NCBI GenBank assembly: GCA_910586255.1
Contig: CAJUHR010000004.1
Coordinates: 170,418-199,519, forward strand
DNA length: 29,102 bases
DNA from: an uncultured Lachnospiraceae bacterium
GTDB lineage: Bacteria; Bacillota; Clostridia; Lachnospirales; Lachnospiraceae
Reading direction: 5' to 3'
The notes beneath the pieces are model-generated. The model had not been told where the DNA came from. It searched no databases and saw only the letters and a program-made list of their open reading frames with translations. The position numbers and the translations under genes are program-made. Shown one piece after another: positions 6,530 to 14,620 of the stretch. How positions within the stretch are numbered: position 1 is the stretch's first letter; each line of letters starts with the position of its first letter.

Positions 6530-6684
6530 GTTACTGTTCACGGGGGGGGGCATCTTCTTGTCTGGCTTACGCCGAACAAGAAGCATCGCGCGTTCGCCGG
6601 ATGTGGAAAAACGGATAAAATCGGTTTTATAAGCAAGCTTGACGTCTGTTTTTATCCGTTTTTCCCCGCCCCGTGAACTGTAAC
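6530..6684. repeat. 155-bp MITE-like repeat, copy 2
   Basis: It is the same length as copy 1 and matches it along its whole length with scattered differences. The ends are near-perfect inverted repeats: GTTACTGTTCACGGGG, and the right end reverse-complemented, GTTACAGTTCACGGGG. The flanks TTTATATT (6522-6529) and ATTATATT (6685-6692) match at 7 of 8 bases, again an 8-bp target duplication in A+T-rich DNA. Internal structure: a hairpin with CTTCTTGT (6554-6561) and ACAAGAAG (6576-6583) around GGC-TTAC-GCC, and a perfect 16-bp inverted repeat (6605-6620 with 6650-6665). The element ends only 31 bp before the start codon of the TnpB-like gene, so it forms part of that gene's upstream region. Confidence 0.88.
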
Positions 6685-6715
6685 ATTATATTCACTCCTA
6701 AATTGAGGAAACAAG

Positions 6716-8047
6716 ATGCCTCCGGAATCAATATGTAAGATTGTGCGTCAATACAATAAAAATCCAATTAGCGATGAAGATATGGGGAAATTACAGGAGA
6801 TCGCAAAGGATTTTGGAAATGTAAAAAATTATGTGTATCAGCAGTATGGAGGAATTAGGAGTCTGTCGAAGCTCTACCCGGGTTACACGGTTCAGAATGA
6901 GATGACCAGGAGAGGGCTGAGAGAAAGGCTGGGGATGCCGTCCGTATATTTCTATCTGGCAATTTTTGACGCATTGGGCGATATCAAGAGCCAGTGGACA
7001 AGGACAAAATCCCGGATCCTTAAAAACATTGGAAAGAATGAGGGACTGACGGATAATGAGAAACACTTTTTGCGGTATCTCTTAAAAGTAAATCCCGCAT
7101 TTGAGGCTATACTTAATAATCATTTGCCAGAGCTGCCAAAGGCAATGCAGTATTCCTATGATCAGATGGCATCCGAAGTGGATACGAAAAAGCTGGGCAG
7201 CTACTTAAAAAGGCAGGTGAGGAGGCATCACATCAGACCTCACACAGAGGGGACAGACGGTTTTTCCATAAGCGAGAGAGCATACCGCTATGGCGATCAC
7301 GGAATCTACATTTCCATAAAGGAAAAGAGAAAACGGATTTTCATACCGCTTACAGACAAAAACAGCTATACAAGACAGATACACATTCGCCTTTTTCCGG
7401 AGGAAAAGGGAATTGAGCTAAGGATCCCTGTGGATGTAGCAGTAAAAAAACATCCGGATTACCAATCGTCTGTGGGGGTGTCCATGGGAATGATGACTAT
7501 GCTTACCACAGATCAGGGACACATTTACGGGGAAAAGCTGGGTGACTATCAGGGACGGCTTTCCGACTGGCTTCGCCGGCAAAGTACCGTATACAATCAA
7601 AATCGGGAGGCCAATCCGGGGCGAAAGAAATATTACGCCAACAAAGAGCGGCTGGAGGAGCAGCTTCACAGCTATATCAATCAGGAACTGAACCGCTTCT
7701 TAAGGGAAGAAAAGCCGGCAGTTGTATATATGCCCAGACTGCCCGGTTCCGGAGCAATCAGTTCTGTAAAGAAAATTAACCATTATTCGTCTACCTGGCA
7801 GAGAGGCTACATTCGGGAGCGACTGTCATTTAAATGCAGGCAGCAATCTGTCCGTCTGACGGAGGTATTTGGAAAGGGCATCAGCAGTCAGTGTAGTAGC
7901 TGTGGGGCATCCGGAAAAAGGAAGGACGGAAGGTTTGTCTGTACCCAATGCGGGTACGAGACAGACGGCAGAATCAATGCAGCGCAGAATATAAAAAAGC
8001 GCGGAGAAGCAGATCATAAAGACAGGCAGACGGATGAATGGGGATGA
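6716..8047 (+). CDS. Nuclease-dead TnpB-family protein (TldR-like)
   Basis: This 443-aa protein has the TnpB/Cas12-like layout. The N-terminal helical/wedge part covers about 1-245. RuvC-I lies around VGVSMGM (253-259) and RuvC-II around VVYMPRL (336-342). The zinc finger has CxxC pairs at 393/396 and 409/412, and RuvC-III is DGRINAAQNI (417-426). Active TnpB has Asp, Glu and Asp at the three catalytic places; here the aligned residues are Ser256, Met339 and Arg419. The fold signatures (SQCSSCG, NAAQNI) and the open frame are kept, so this looks like a maintained RNA-binding but non-cleaving protein and not decay. There is no tnpA transposase partner. A GAGGAA ribosome site supports the start. 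Structured non-coding DNA follows, where a TnpB guide RNA would be encoded. Known TldR proteins repress genes with RNA guides (family knowledge). The target here is unknown. Confidence 0.85.
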   Translation: MPPESICKIVRQYNKNPISDEDMGKLQEIAKDFGNVKNYVYQQYGGIRSLSKLYPGYTVQNEMTRRGLRERLGMPSVYFYLAIFDALGDIKSQWTRTKSRILKNIGKNEGLTDNEKHFLRYLLKVNPAFEAILNNHLPELPKAMQYSYDQMASEVDTKKLGSYLKRQVRRHHIRPHTEGTDGFSISERAYRYGDHGIYISIKEKRKRIFIPLTDKNSYTRQIHIRLFPEEKGIELRIPVDVAVKKHPDYQSSVGVSMGMMTMLTTDQGHIYGEKLGDYQGRLSDWLRRQSTVYNQNREANPGRKKYYANKERLEEQLHSYINQELNRFLREEKPAVVYMPRLPGSGAISSVKKINHYSSTWQRGYIRERLSFKCRQQSVRLTEVFGKGISSQCSSCGASGKRKDGRFVCTQCGYETDGRINAAQNIKKRGEADHKDRQTDEWG

Positions 8048-8394
8048 TGAGTTCCCATTTCACCGAAAGGACCGGGTGCATGTCTGTGATATAAAAAAAT
8101 TACGGCATTAGAAGGCGGAACCACAAAATTCCGTGCATTGGGTAGGCCAGGACCTTGGGAACAGGATTGTGACTTTACAATTGTGACGTACCAGGGAGCG
8201 AAGCAGTAAGGATTTGTTCTTATCTGCATCACCGGTTTGGTGACCAATATTCCTTATTATTCTAAACAGCCGGCGGGGACAAAAAGTTGATAAAAGAAAA
8301 CGCAAAGTCCTCAGCAGCTTCGGATATATTTTTCGATGATGGGCGAAATGCCTGAAAGGCTGAATAGAAAAAGAAAGCAGGAGACTAAAGGGCT
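8048..8394 (+). ncRNA. Candidate guide-RNA region downstream of the TnpB-like gene
   Basis: This 347-bp stretch has no credible gene. It contains several potential hairpins: CGGAA/TTCCG (8116-8120 with 8129-8133), GCAGTAAG with CTTATCTGC (8203-8210 with 8219-8227, one bulge), and TCACC/GGTGA (8229-8233 with 8239-8243). The 8-mer ATTGTGAC is directly repeated (8166, 8180). TnpB-family omega/guide RNAs start near the 3' end of the protein gene and end in a hairpin followed by the guide. By that rule the guide would start near 8244, in the A+T-rich stretch beginning CCAATATTCC. The boundary is inference. The stretch also holds the upstream region of the next gene. Confidence 0.45.
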
Positions 8395-9795
8395 ATGAGA
8401 AAGACACAGAAAAACCAGGCGGAAAATATTGTCAGACTGTTGAGTCATGTTCACAGCGGAATAAAAAGAGCGATTGAGCAGGGCCAATACGAGAGCGCCA
8501 TGGAGCTTTTGTCTCAGTGCCAGGAAAGCGCTATCGATCTGGGGGAAACCATTGAGGAGATCGAGGGGAAAGGCTTTGTAACTGTGTCATTTCTGGAAAA
8601 TTATTGTGAGGTGGTGTACCAGTGTTATGCGCTGGTCAATCAGATGCAGGGAATCAATGCCGGCAAGGTATATAAAAACTTAAAAAAAGCCCTGGTTCCG
8701 GTGGAAAACAGTGTTAAAAATGACATAAATGTCCGCAGGGAAGTTGTATTTCTTCCTTATAAAGCTTCCATGTGGGATTCTTTGGAGAGCATTTGGAAAG
8801 CGGCTGACGAGGACCCAACCTGTGATGCCTATGTGATTCCCATCCCTTATTTTGACAAGAACCCGGACGGAAGCTTCCGAGAGATGCATTATGAAGGGGA
8901 ACAGTATCCGGCCTATGTGCCAGTGACAAGCTACGAGGAATATAATTTTGAAGAGCGTCATCCGGATATGATTTTTATACATAATCCATATGATGAATGT
9001 AACTATGTTACCAGTGTTCATCCCTTTTTTTATTCTAAGAATCTGAAAAGGTTTACAGATAAATTAGTATATATACCTTATTTTATATTAGGAGAGGTTG
9101 ACCCGGAAAATAAGGAAGCCGTGAAGGGCATGGCTCATTTCTGTACGGTTCCGGGGGTGCTCTATGCGGATAAGGTAATTGTACAGTCAGAAAAAATGCG
9201 GCAGGTTTATGTTGATGTGATGACAGAATTTTCTGCTCAAGAGTTGACTTACAGTGAGGGAGCCTTAAGTGAAAAAGCAGGCGAAGCCGGCAGAAGGAAG
9301 TACTGGGAGGAGAAGATCTTAGGTCTGGGCTCGCCGAAGGTGGACAAGGTTTTAAATACAAGGAAAGAGGATTTGGAGATCCCGGGGGAATGGCTGAGGG
9401 TGATTGAAAAGCCGGACGGGAGCTGGAAGAAGATCGTCTTTTACAACACCAGCGTGACAGCGCTTTTGGAGCATGGGGAGAAGATGCTTTTAAAGATGCG
9501 GGATGTGTTCCGGGTGTTTGAGAAAAACAGGGATGAAGTGGCCCTGCTGTGGCGCCCCCATCCGCTGATCCGGGCCACGATTGAGAGCATGCGGCCGAAG
9601 CTGTGGGAGGAGTATGAGGGGATTGTGGAGGAGTACAAGGCGGCCGGGTGGGGGATCTATGATGATACGGCGGATGTGGATAGGGCGGTGGTTTTGAGTG
9701 ATGGGTATTATGGGGATGGGAGTAGTGTGGTGTGGTTATGTCAAGAGGCTGGAAAAATGATTATGATACAAAATGTTGATTGCTGTCTAAATTAG
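8395..9795 (+). CDS. CDP-glycerol/CDP-alditol phosphotransferase-like protein
   Basis: This 466-aa protein has an N-terminal helical region (about 1-110, unknown role) and a C-terminal part like the CDP-glycerol glycerophosphotransferase family (TagB/TagF). The signature LLWRPHPLIR (RPHP at 387-390) and the second nucleotide-binding loop DGYYGDGSS (436-444) are visible. Such enzymes move an alditol phosphate from a CDP carrier to a glycan or teichoic acid. CDP-pentitol genes at the far end of the locus could supply the donor. It is the first gene of the glycan locus. Base composition falls sharply in its last 30 or so codons, and the final residues (VDCCLN) look improvised, so a recombination joint probably lies at its 3' end. 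A weak GGAG precedes the start. Confidence 0.75.
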   Translation: MRKTQKNQAENIVRLLSHVHSGIKRAIEQGQYESAMELLSQCQESAIDLGETIEEIEGKGFVTVSFLENYCEVVYQCYALVNQMQGINAGKVYKNLKKALVPVENSVKNDINVRREVVFLPYKASMWDSLESIWKAADEDPTCDAYVIPIPYFDKNPDGSFREMHYEGEQYPAYVPVTSYEEYNFEERHPDMIFIHNPYDECNYVTSVHPFFYSKNLKRFTDKLVYIPYFILGEVDPENKEAVKGMAHFCTVPGVLYADKVIVQSEKMRQVYVDVMTEFSAQELTYSEGALSEKAGEAGRRKYWEEKILGLGSPKVDKVLNTRKEDLEIPGEWLRVIEKPDGSWKKIVFYNTSVTALLEHGEKMLLKMRDVFRVFEKNRDEVALLWRPHPLIRATIESMRPKLWEEYEGIVEEYKAAGWGIYDDTADVDRAVVLSDGYYGDGSSVVWLCQEAGKMIMIQNVDCCLN

Positions 9796-9872
9796 AGTTA
9801 TCTATATGATGTTTAAGTAACAGGATTGCTTATTGCAGAAACAATCAAAATAATAGATTGATGGAGAATATT

Positions 9873-10373
9873 ATGGAGATGAGATCTAAAATAAAATTCT
9901 TTAAAATATTAAGTGGTGTAATTATATCTGTGATAGGAATTATTAAGTTACAAAACAGATATTTAGATAGAATATATAGAGAAAGAAAGATTGCAAATAG
10001 AAATCATGCACTGTATCTTATGATGAATTCCTGGCTGATTTTAGAACAAAAGAGAAAAAGTTTTGCTGAGTATTTTCAAAATCATAATTATAATAAGATA
10101 GCCATTTACGGTATGAGTAATATGGGAGAACGTTTGTATGATGAATTGCTTGGATCAAATATTAAAATAGAATATGGAATCGACAAAAATGCAAAAAGGA
10201 TTTTTACTGATTTGAAAATATATGAGCCAAGGGATGAGCTTAAGGAAGTAGATGTCATAGTAGTGACAGCAATTAATTATTTTGATGACATAAGAGATGA
10301 ATTAAGTAAAAAAATCAATTGTCCAATCATTTCAATTAAGGAAATTATTGATGAAATTTTTTTAAGTTTATAA
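9873..10373 (+). CDS. Membrane-anchored Rossmann-like small protein A
   Basis: This 166-aa protein has one N-terminal membrane helix (about residues 11-26), a basic stretch, a conserved HALYLMMNSW segment (45-54) and a Rossmann-like module starting KIAIYGMSNMGE (75-86), with a second strand ending YGID (101-104) and a third at DVIVVTAIN (127-135). It has no transferase motif. A clear paralogue lies at 15694. I choose the ATG at 9873 because GGAG lies six bases upstream; earlier TTG/ATG starts at 9858-9861 lack a ribosome site. It is the first gene inside the A+T-rich core. The module recurs in seven larger enzymes of the locus, so it may anchor or organise a membrane-bound assembly complex (inference). 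Confidence 0.65.
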   Translation: MEMRSKIKFFKILSGVIISVIGIIKLQNRYLDRIYRERKIANRNHALYLMMNSWLILEQKRKSFAEYFQNHNYNKIAIYGMSNMGERLYDELLGSNIKIEYGIDKNAKRIFTDLKIYEPRDELKEVDVIVVTAINYFDDIRDELSKKINCPIISIKEIIDEIFLSL

Positions 10374-10397
10374 TAGTTGTTATTTAGGAGATATACT

Positions 10398-11327
10398 ATG
10401 ATTAAGGATTTAGTAAGCATAATCATTCCTGTTTATAATCGCAAAACAATCATTGAAGAAGTGGTGGAGTGTGCTGTAAATCAAACATATAAGAACATTG
10501 AAGTCATCATTGTAGATAATAATAGTACTGATGGAACATATGAATTTCTAAAAAGTAAATATGAAGATAATCACTCTGTATGTATATATCAAAATGAAAC
10601 GAATATTGGTCCAGTAAGAAATTGGAAAAAGTGTTTAGAATATGCACACGGTGAATTTTGTAAAATTTTATGGTCTGATGATTTGATGGAAAATGAATTT
10701 ATCGAAAAAGCAGTCAATATTTTGCGAAAAGAGAATGATATTGCATTTGTCTATTCAAAAGTGTCTGGTGCACAAGTTGGAATGGATAGAAATTATGGAA
10801 TAACTTCTTACTCATTAGGTAGAGATGGAAAATATGAAAAAGATATTTTTCTGGAAAAGATGTGTAGATTTGATGGTAGTGTCCCCTTGTCTCCAGGATG
10901 TGCATTATTTCGGACTAAAGATATAAAAATAGTAACAGAAATACCAAATGATTTTGAAATAAGTTATTTGGATACAGGTGCAGGTCCAGATGTTCTGATA
11001 TATTTGTTTGCATCTAAAAATTATAAATATATATATTATTTAGACGATGTTTTAAATTATTTTAGAAGTCATAGCGGATCGATTAGTTGTTCTGGTATAG
11101 ATTTGTATTATAGTTATTTAACTGCATTGTTATATTTCATGACAAATATATTACGAAATAAAAAATATAAGATGATGTTATTAAAAAATGCAATTATGCA
11201 TTGTGTAGAGAGTGGAAAAACTTTTATAGAAACTTATGAGATAATAAAAAGATGTGATAAAGGAATATCATTTTTGATCTTTTTTATATTATATGAAAAA
11301 GAAATATTAGCATTTATAGGAAAATAA
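10398..11327 (+). CDS. Family 2 glycosyltransferase
   Basis: This 309-aa protein has a GT-A fold domain at its N terminus: VSIIIPVYN (6-14), IIVDNNSTDGT (37-47) and the metal-binding SDD (93-95). A GT2 enzyme of this kind transfers a sugar from a nucleotide donor on the cytoplasmic side. The C-terminal third (about 230-309) has hydrophobic patches and may sit on the membrane. I place the start at 10398 because TAGGAG lies seven bases before it; the ORF could extend upstream without a ribosome site. It lies 24 bp after the small membrane protein gene and 3 bp before the propeller gene, so it is part of the operon. Donor and acceptor are unknown. Confidence 0.9.
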   Translation: MIKDLVSIIIPVYNRKTIIEEVVECAVNQTYKNIEVIIVDNNSTDGTYEFLKSKYEDNHSVCIYQNETNIGPVRNWKKCLEYAHGEFCKILWSDDLMENEFIEKAVNILRKENDIAFVYSKVSGAQVGMDRNYGITSYSLGRDGKYEKDIFLEKMCRFDGSVPLSPGCALFRTKDIKIVTEIPNDFEISYLDTGAGPDVLIYLFASKNYKYIYYLDDVLNYFRSHSGSISCSGIDLYYSYLTALLYFMTNILRNKKYKMMLLKNAIMHCVESGKTFIETYEIIKRCDKGISFLIFFILYEKEILAFIGK

Positions 11328-11330
11328 AAT

Positions 11331-12446
11331 ATGGGAAAAAGACTATTAGGATTTAATGATTTAGTTATTTATGAAGATCAATATTGGGTGGCATGCAATA
11401 ATTGGAATGGATTATATAAAATTGATAATATAAATGAAGATATTAGCTTTATATCAGAATTTCCAGGCGAAAAAAGAGAACAGAAAGATTTATATATGCG
11501 GACTGCGCTTTATAAAAAAAGAATAATTTTTGCGCCTTCTTCAGCAAAAAGGATAGCGATATATGATATTGAGCATAGCAGATGGGTTATGTTGAAACTG
11601 GAAAATAAAGATATAGAAGGAAAGTTCCATGATATTGTAGTGTATGACCATTATGTTTTTTTAATAGGTCATCGATATCCGGCAATTATAAAAATAGATA
11701 TGGAAGATTATACAATACAATATTTAAATGATTGGGTAGAAGAATTAAAAACCTTAAGTGGTGAAAATATTCCAGGTTTCGTTTTTGCAAATAAGGTAAA
11801 TGACAATAAAATTCTGATTCCTCAATTTCTGTCAAATATAATAATGGAACTGGATCTGGAAACTAATTTATATAGATTTATAAAAATAGCAGTTTTAGAG
11901 AGCAATATAGTTGGGGTTGCTAAGACAGAATGTAATACTTATTTGTTTTCAACAAACGTTTTATGTGAAGTAGATGGCCAAGGAATTGTTCAGAAAATAA
12001 TAGACTTAAATAAAGTTTTAGAAAATTTATTTTACTATGCAGTGCGGGATAATAATTGTCTGTATATTTTTCCAATTAGAAGTACAAGACAAAATACGGC
12101 AGTGATGATAGATCTTCAGACCCGAAAAAGTAAATCTGTTTTTTTAGAAAAGCAGGAGGATCATTATGGTAATTTTTTGTGTATACGTGAAATAGGGAAA
12201 AAGGTACATCTATTTTCCCGAAAAAGTAATTCTTTAATAATTTATGATTTGTGTAAAAATAGCTGTAGAGAAATACAAATATGTTTTAAAAAAGATTTTA
12301 AAACAAATTTTGTGGAAGCTGAAGATGGATATATGGATCTTCCTATTTTTTTTGAGGATTTAGAAAATACCTATAAAAGCCATTGTATATTAGAGAAAGA
12401 GAGTTATGGTGGAAGAATTTGGGAAATATGCAAGACTAAATTTTGA
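11331..12446 (+). CDS. Beta-propeller-like protein of unknown function
   Basis: I do not recognise a catalytic family in this 371-aa protein. It is made of repeated short beta-strand blocks, such as NGLYKID, KRIAIYDIE, PAIIKIDME and NIIMELDLE, about 40-60 residues apart. This is the look of a beta-propeller with six or so blades. There is no signal peptide or membrane helix, so it should be cytoplasmic. It begins 3 bp after the GT2 gene and is followed closely by a transferase-like gene, so it is surely co-expressed. Similar proteins may act as scaffolds or glycan-binding subunits, but that is inference. Confidence 0.75.
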   Translation: MGKRLLGFNDLVIYEDQYWVACNNWNGLYKIDNINEDISFISEFPGEKREQKDLYMRTALYKKRIIFAPSSAKRIAIYDIEHSRWVMLKLENKDIEGKFHDIVVYDHYVFLIGHRYPAIIKIDMEDYTIQYLNDWVEELKTLSGENIPGFVFANKVNDNKILIPQFLSNIIMELDLETNLYRFIKIAVLESNIVGVAKTECNTYLFSTNVLCEVDGQGIVQKIIDLNKVLENLFYYAVRDNNCLYIFPIRSTRQNTAVMIDLQTRKSKSVFLEKQEDHYGNFLCIREIGKKVHLFSRKSNSLIIYDLCKNSCREIQICFKKDFKTNFVEAEDGYMDLPIFFEDLENTYKSHCILEKESYGGRIWEICKTKF

Positions 12447-12473
12447 AAAATTTTATAAAGCGGAGTGAAAAAT

Positions 12474-13718
12474 ATGATTATTTCTTCAGAAGGAAGATAT
12501 TCAAATGTTAGAAAGAAGTGTATTCTTTATGGATATGGAAAATGGCTTTCATTCCGGTTAGGATGGTTTAAATGTATTGATGATATTATCGGAATTTCTG
12601 ACAGAAATGAAGGAAAGAGAATTGAATTAAAAGAAAGAGGATATAATTATATACTTCCCGAGAAAATAAAAGAATTAAAATTTGATTATATAATAATTAC
12701 AAGTGAATTGCATTTTAGTGAGATTTTTGAAGAATTATATAAAAAGTATAATATTCCTAAAGAAAAACTTTTATCAGGAATAAAACTCTGGAATGATTTT
12801 GAGGATATTTGTGATGGCGAAACAGAGATTAATTTTGGAAATAGAAATAGTGAGAAGATTTTTTATGTAATAGCGCCATTATCGCCTTGGTTTAATAATG
12901 GATTAATTAACCTAGCGAGCAAAGTGTATCATAATATATGCTATGCTAAGGAAAAAGGGTATATAGCTGTTGTAGACATGAAAAATTTTTATACTATATA
13001 TCATCAAGATTATGAAATAGGAAACGTAAATATTTGGGATAAATATTATACAATAAAATCAAATATACAATATGATTTGGATACTATATATGAAAGTAAA
13101 AGGGTTATTTTTTGTTTTTCAAAATTAAATGTAGAACAATATAATATAGAGAAAATGGACTTATCAAAGAGTTGCTTTTACAATTTTATTGAAGAAAACA
13201 TGAGTATAAAACAAGAAATCAAATTGACTTATAACAGAATTTTTAAAAAGGCAATTTTAACTCATGCTCGTGTATTAGGAGTTGCTATTAGAGGAAGTGA
13301 TTATAATTTATTAAAACCTAAAAACCATTATATTCAGCCAGATATTTCATTGATAAAAGAAGAAATTGATAAAATAATTGATAAGTGGAAAATAGATTAT
13401 CTTTATATTATTTCGGAAGAAAGAAGAAATATAGATTATATGTATAAAATATATAAAGAAAAGGTTTTGACATATGATTGCCTATTATATGATTCATATG
13501 CTGATGAGCTTGGAAAAACCAAAGGTGTAGTTGGAGAGGTGAAATTTAAAAGAGAGAATGATGGATTTCTTAGAGGAAAGGAATATCTGATTTCTACAAT
13601 CCTTTTATCATATTGTAATTGCTTTATTAGCGGGATAAATTCTAAATCCTACTTTTTATTAGATGATTTGAAGATAAATTTTGAAAAATATAAATTAATA
13701 GATTTAGGGAAATATTAA
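12474..13718 (+). CDS. Rossmann-like module plus fucosyltransferase-like domain
   Basis: This 414-aa protein starts with the module shared across the locus (CILYGYG at 16-22, DYIIITSELHF at 71-81). A longer domain follows, with the loop GVAIRGSDY (269-277) and a later segment FISGINSKSYFLL. The GVxIRGxDY loop resembles the GDP-binding HxRRxD-type loop of NodZ/O-fucosyltransferase-like GT-B enzymes, so a fucosyl- or related deoxysugar transferase is possible, with moderate certainty only. I start it at 12474 because GGAG lies eight bases upstream; the GTG at 12465 falls inside that ribosome site. Base composition is very A+T-rich, like its neighbours. Confidence 0.6.
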   Translation: MIISSEGRYSNVRKKCILYGYGKWLSFRLGWFKCIDDIIGISDRNEGKRIELKERGYNYILPEKIKELKFDYIIITSELHFSEIFEELYKKYNIPKEKLLSGIKLWNDFEDICDGETEINFGNRNSEKIFYVIAPLSPWFNNGLINLASKVYHNICYAKEKGYIAVVDMKNFYTIYHQDYEIGNVNIWDKYYTIKSNIQYDLDTIYESKRVIFCFSKLNVEQYNIEKMDLSKSCFYNFIEENMSIKQEIKLTYNRIFKKAILTHARVLGVAIRGSDYNLLKPKNHYIQPDISLIKEEIDKIIDKWKIDYLYIISEERRNIDYMYKIYKEKVLTYDCLLYDSYADELGKTKGVVGEVKFKRENDGFLRGKEYLISTILLSYCNCFISGINSKSYFLLDDLKINFEKYKLIDLGKY

Positions 13719-13750
13719 TAGACGAGTAGGAAAGCGTGGAGAATTGATAA

Positions 13751-14620
13751 ATGAGATTTCTTATTTTGGGTGGAAATGGTTATTTGGGATCAAAAATAAC
13801 CAGAACATTATTAGATATGGAACACGAAATTGTGTGTACTAAAAGGCCAAAATCAGATTTTACAAAATTAAAGGGATATGAATCTAAAATCACCTTAATA
13901 CCAGCAGTTTCCGAGGCAGTGGAGACTGCATTTATATATCAAGAATTTGACTGGATTATAAATATGGCATGTAATTATGGTCGTAGTATGCTTCTCTATG
14001 ATAATGTGATTGATAGCAATATTATATTTCCACTATCTGTTTTAAATCTGGCAGTTAAGTATAACGTTCGTAATTATTTAACAGTCGGAACAGGATTACC
14101 AGATGAATTAAACATGTATAGTTTTTCAAAGGCCCAATTTTCTGGCTTTGGAAAGTTTTATGCAGATAGTCAAGGAATTAATTTTATTAATATGAAGTTA
14201 GAAATGTTTTATGGATTTGATGAACCTCAGGATAGGTTTATTCCCAGTTGTATTTTAAAAATGTCGAAAAATGAAGACATAGATTTAACTTTGGGTACAC
14301 AAAAAAGAGATATTGTATCTATATATGATGTAGAAAATGCAATACTATGTGCGATTCATGCAAAAATAGAAGGATACCATGAAATTTGTGTGGGAACGGG
14401 AGAGGCACCAACGATTCGTACATTGCTTACATATATAAAAACAGAAATTGGTTCAACATCAGATCTTAAATTTGGTGTGGTTCCTATGCGAAGTGGTGAG
14501 CCAGATTGCATAGCTGATACTTTAGAACTAAAAAATATTGGATATGAATGTAAATATGGATGGAAACAAGGAATACGAAAAATGATTGAGGAGATGAGAG
14601 AAAATGGAATTATTAATTAG
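13751..14620 (+). CDS. NAD-dependent epimerase/reductase, CDP-sugar type
   Basis: This 289-aa protein is an extended short-chain dehydrogenase. It has the nucleotide-binding GGNGYLG (7-13), a catalytic Tyr-x3-Lys (Tyr123, Lys127 in MYSFSKAQF) and a sugar-binding C-terminal domain. It overlaps the following CDP-paratose 2-epimerase-like gene by 17 bp. In the known 3,6-dideoxyhexose pathway the partner of that epimerase is CDP-paratose synthase, so this may be the 4-ketoreductase that makes CDP-paratose or a related CDP sugar. This rests on context more than on sequence. Confidence 0.75.
   Translation: MRFLILGGNGYLGSKITRTLLDMEHEIVCTKRPKSDFTKLKGYESKITLIPAVSEAVETAFIYQEFDWIINMACNYGRSMLLYDNVIDSNIIFPLSVLNLAVKYNVRNYLTVGTGLPDELNMYSFSKAQFSGFGKFYADSQGINFINMKLEMFYGFDEPQDRFIPSCILKMSKNEDIDLTLGTQKRDIVSIYDVENAILCAIHAKIEGYHEICVGTGEAPTIRTLLTYIKTEIGSTSDLKFGVVPMRSGEPDCIADTLELKNIGYECKYGWKQGIRKMIEEMRENGIIN

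Noticed and set aside
6716..8047. Active IS200/IS605 or IS1341-type insertion sequence
   Set aside because: There is no tnpA, no convincing element ends, and the RuvC active site is lost. It is better described as a domesticated, nuclease-dead TnpB-type gene.
8244..8265. Match of the candidate guide to sites such as 12749, 20959 or 28761
   Set aside because: Only 9-10 bases match by eye, inside coding regions of A+T-rich or ordinary DNA, which is expected by chance.
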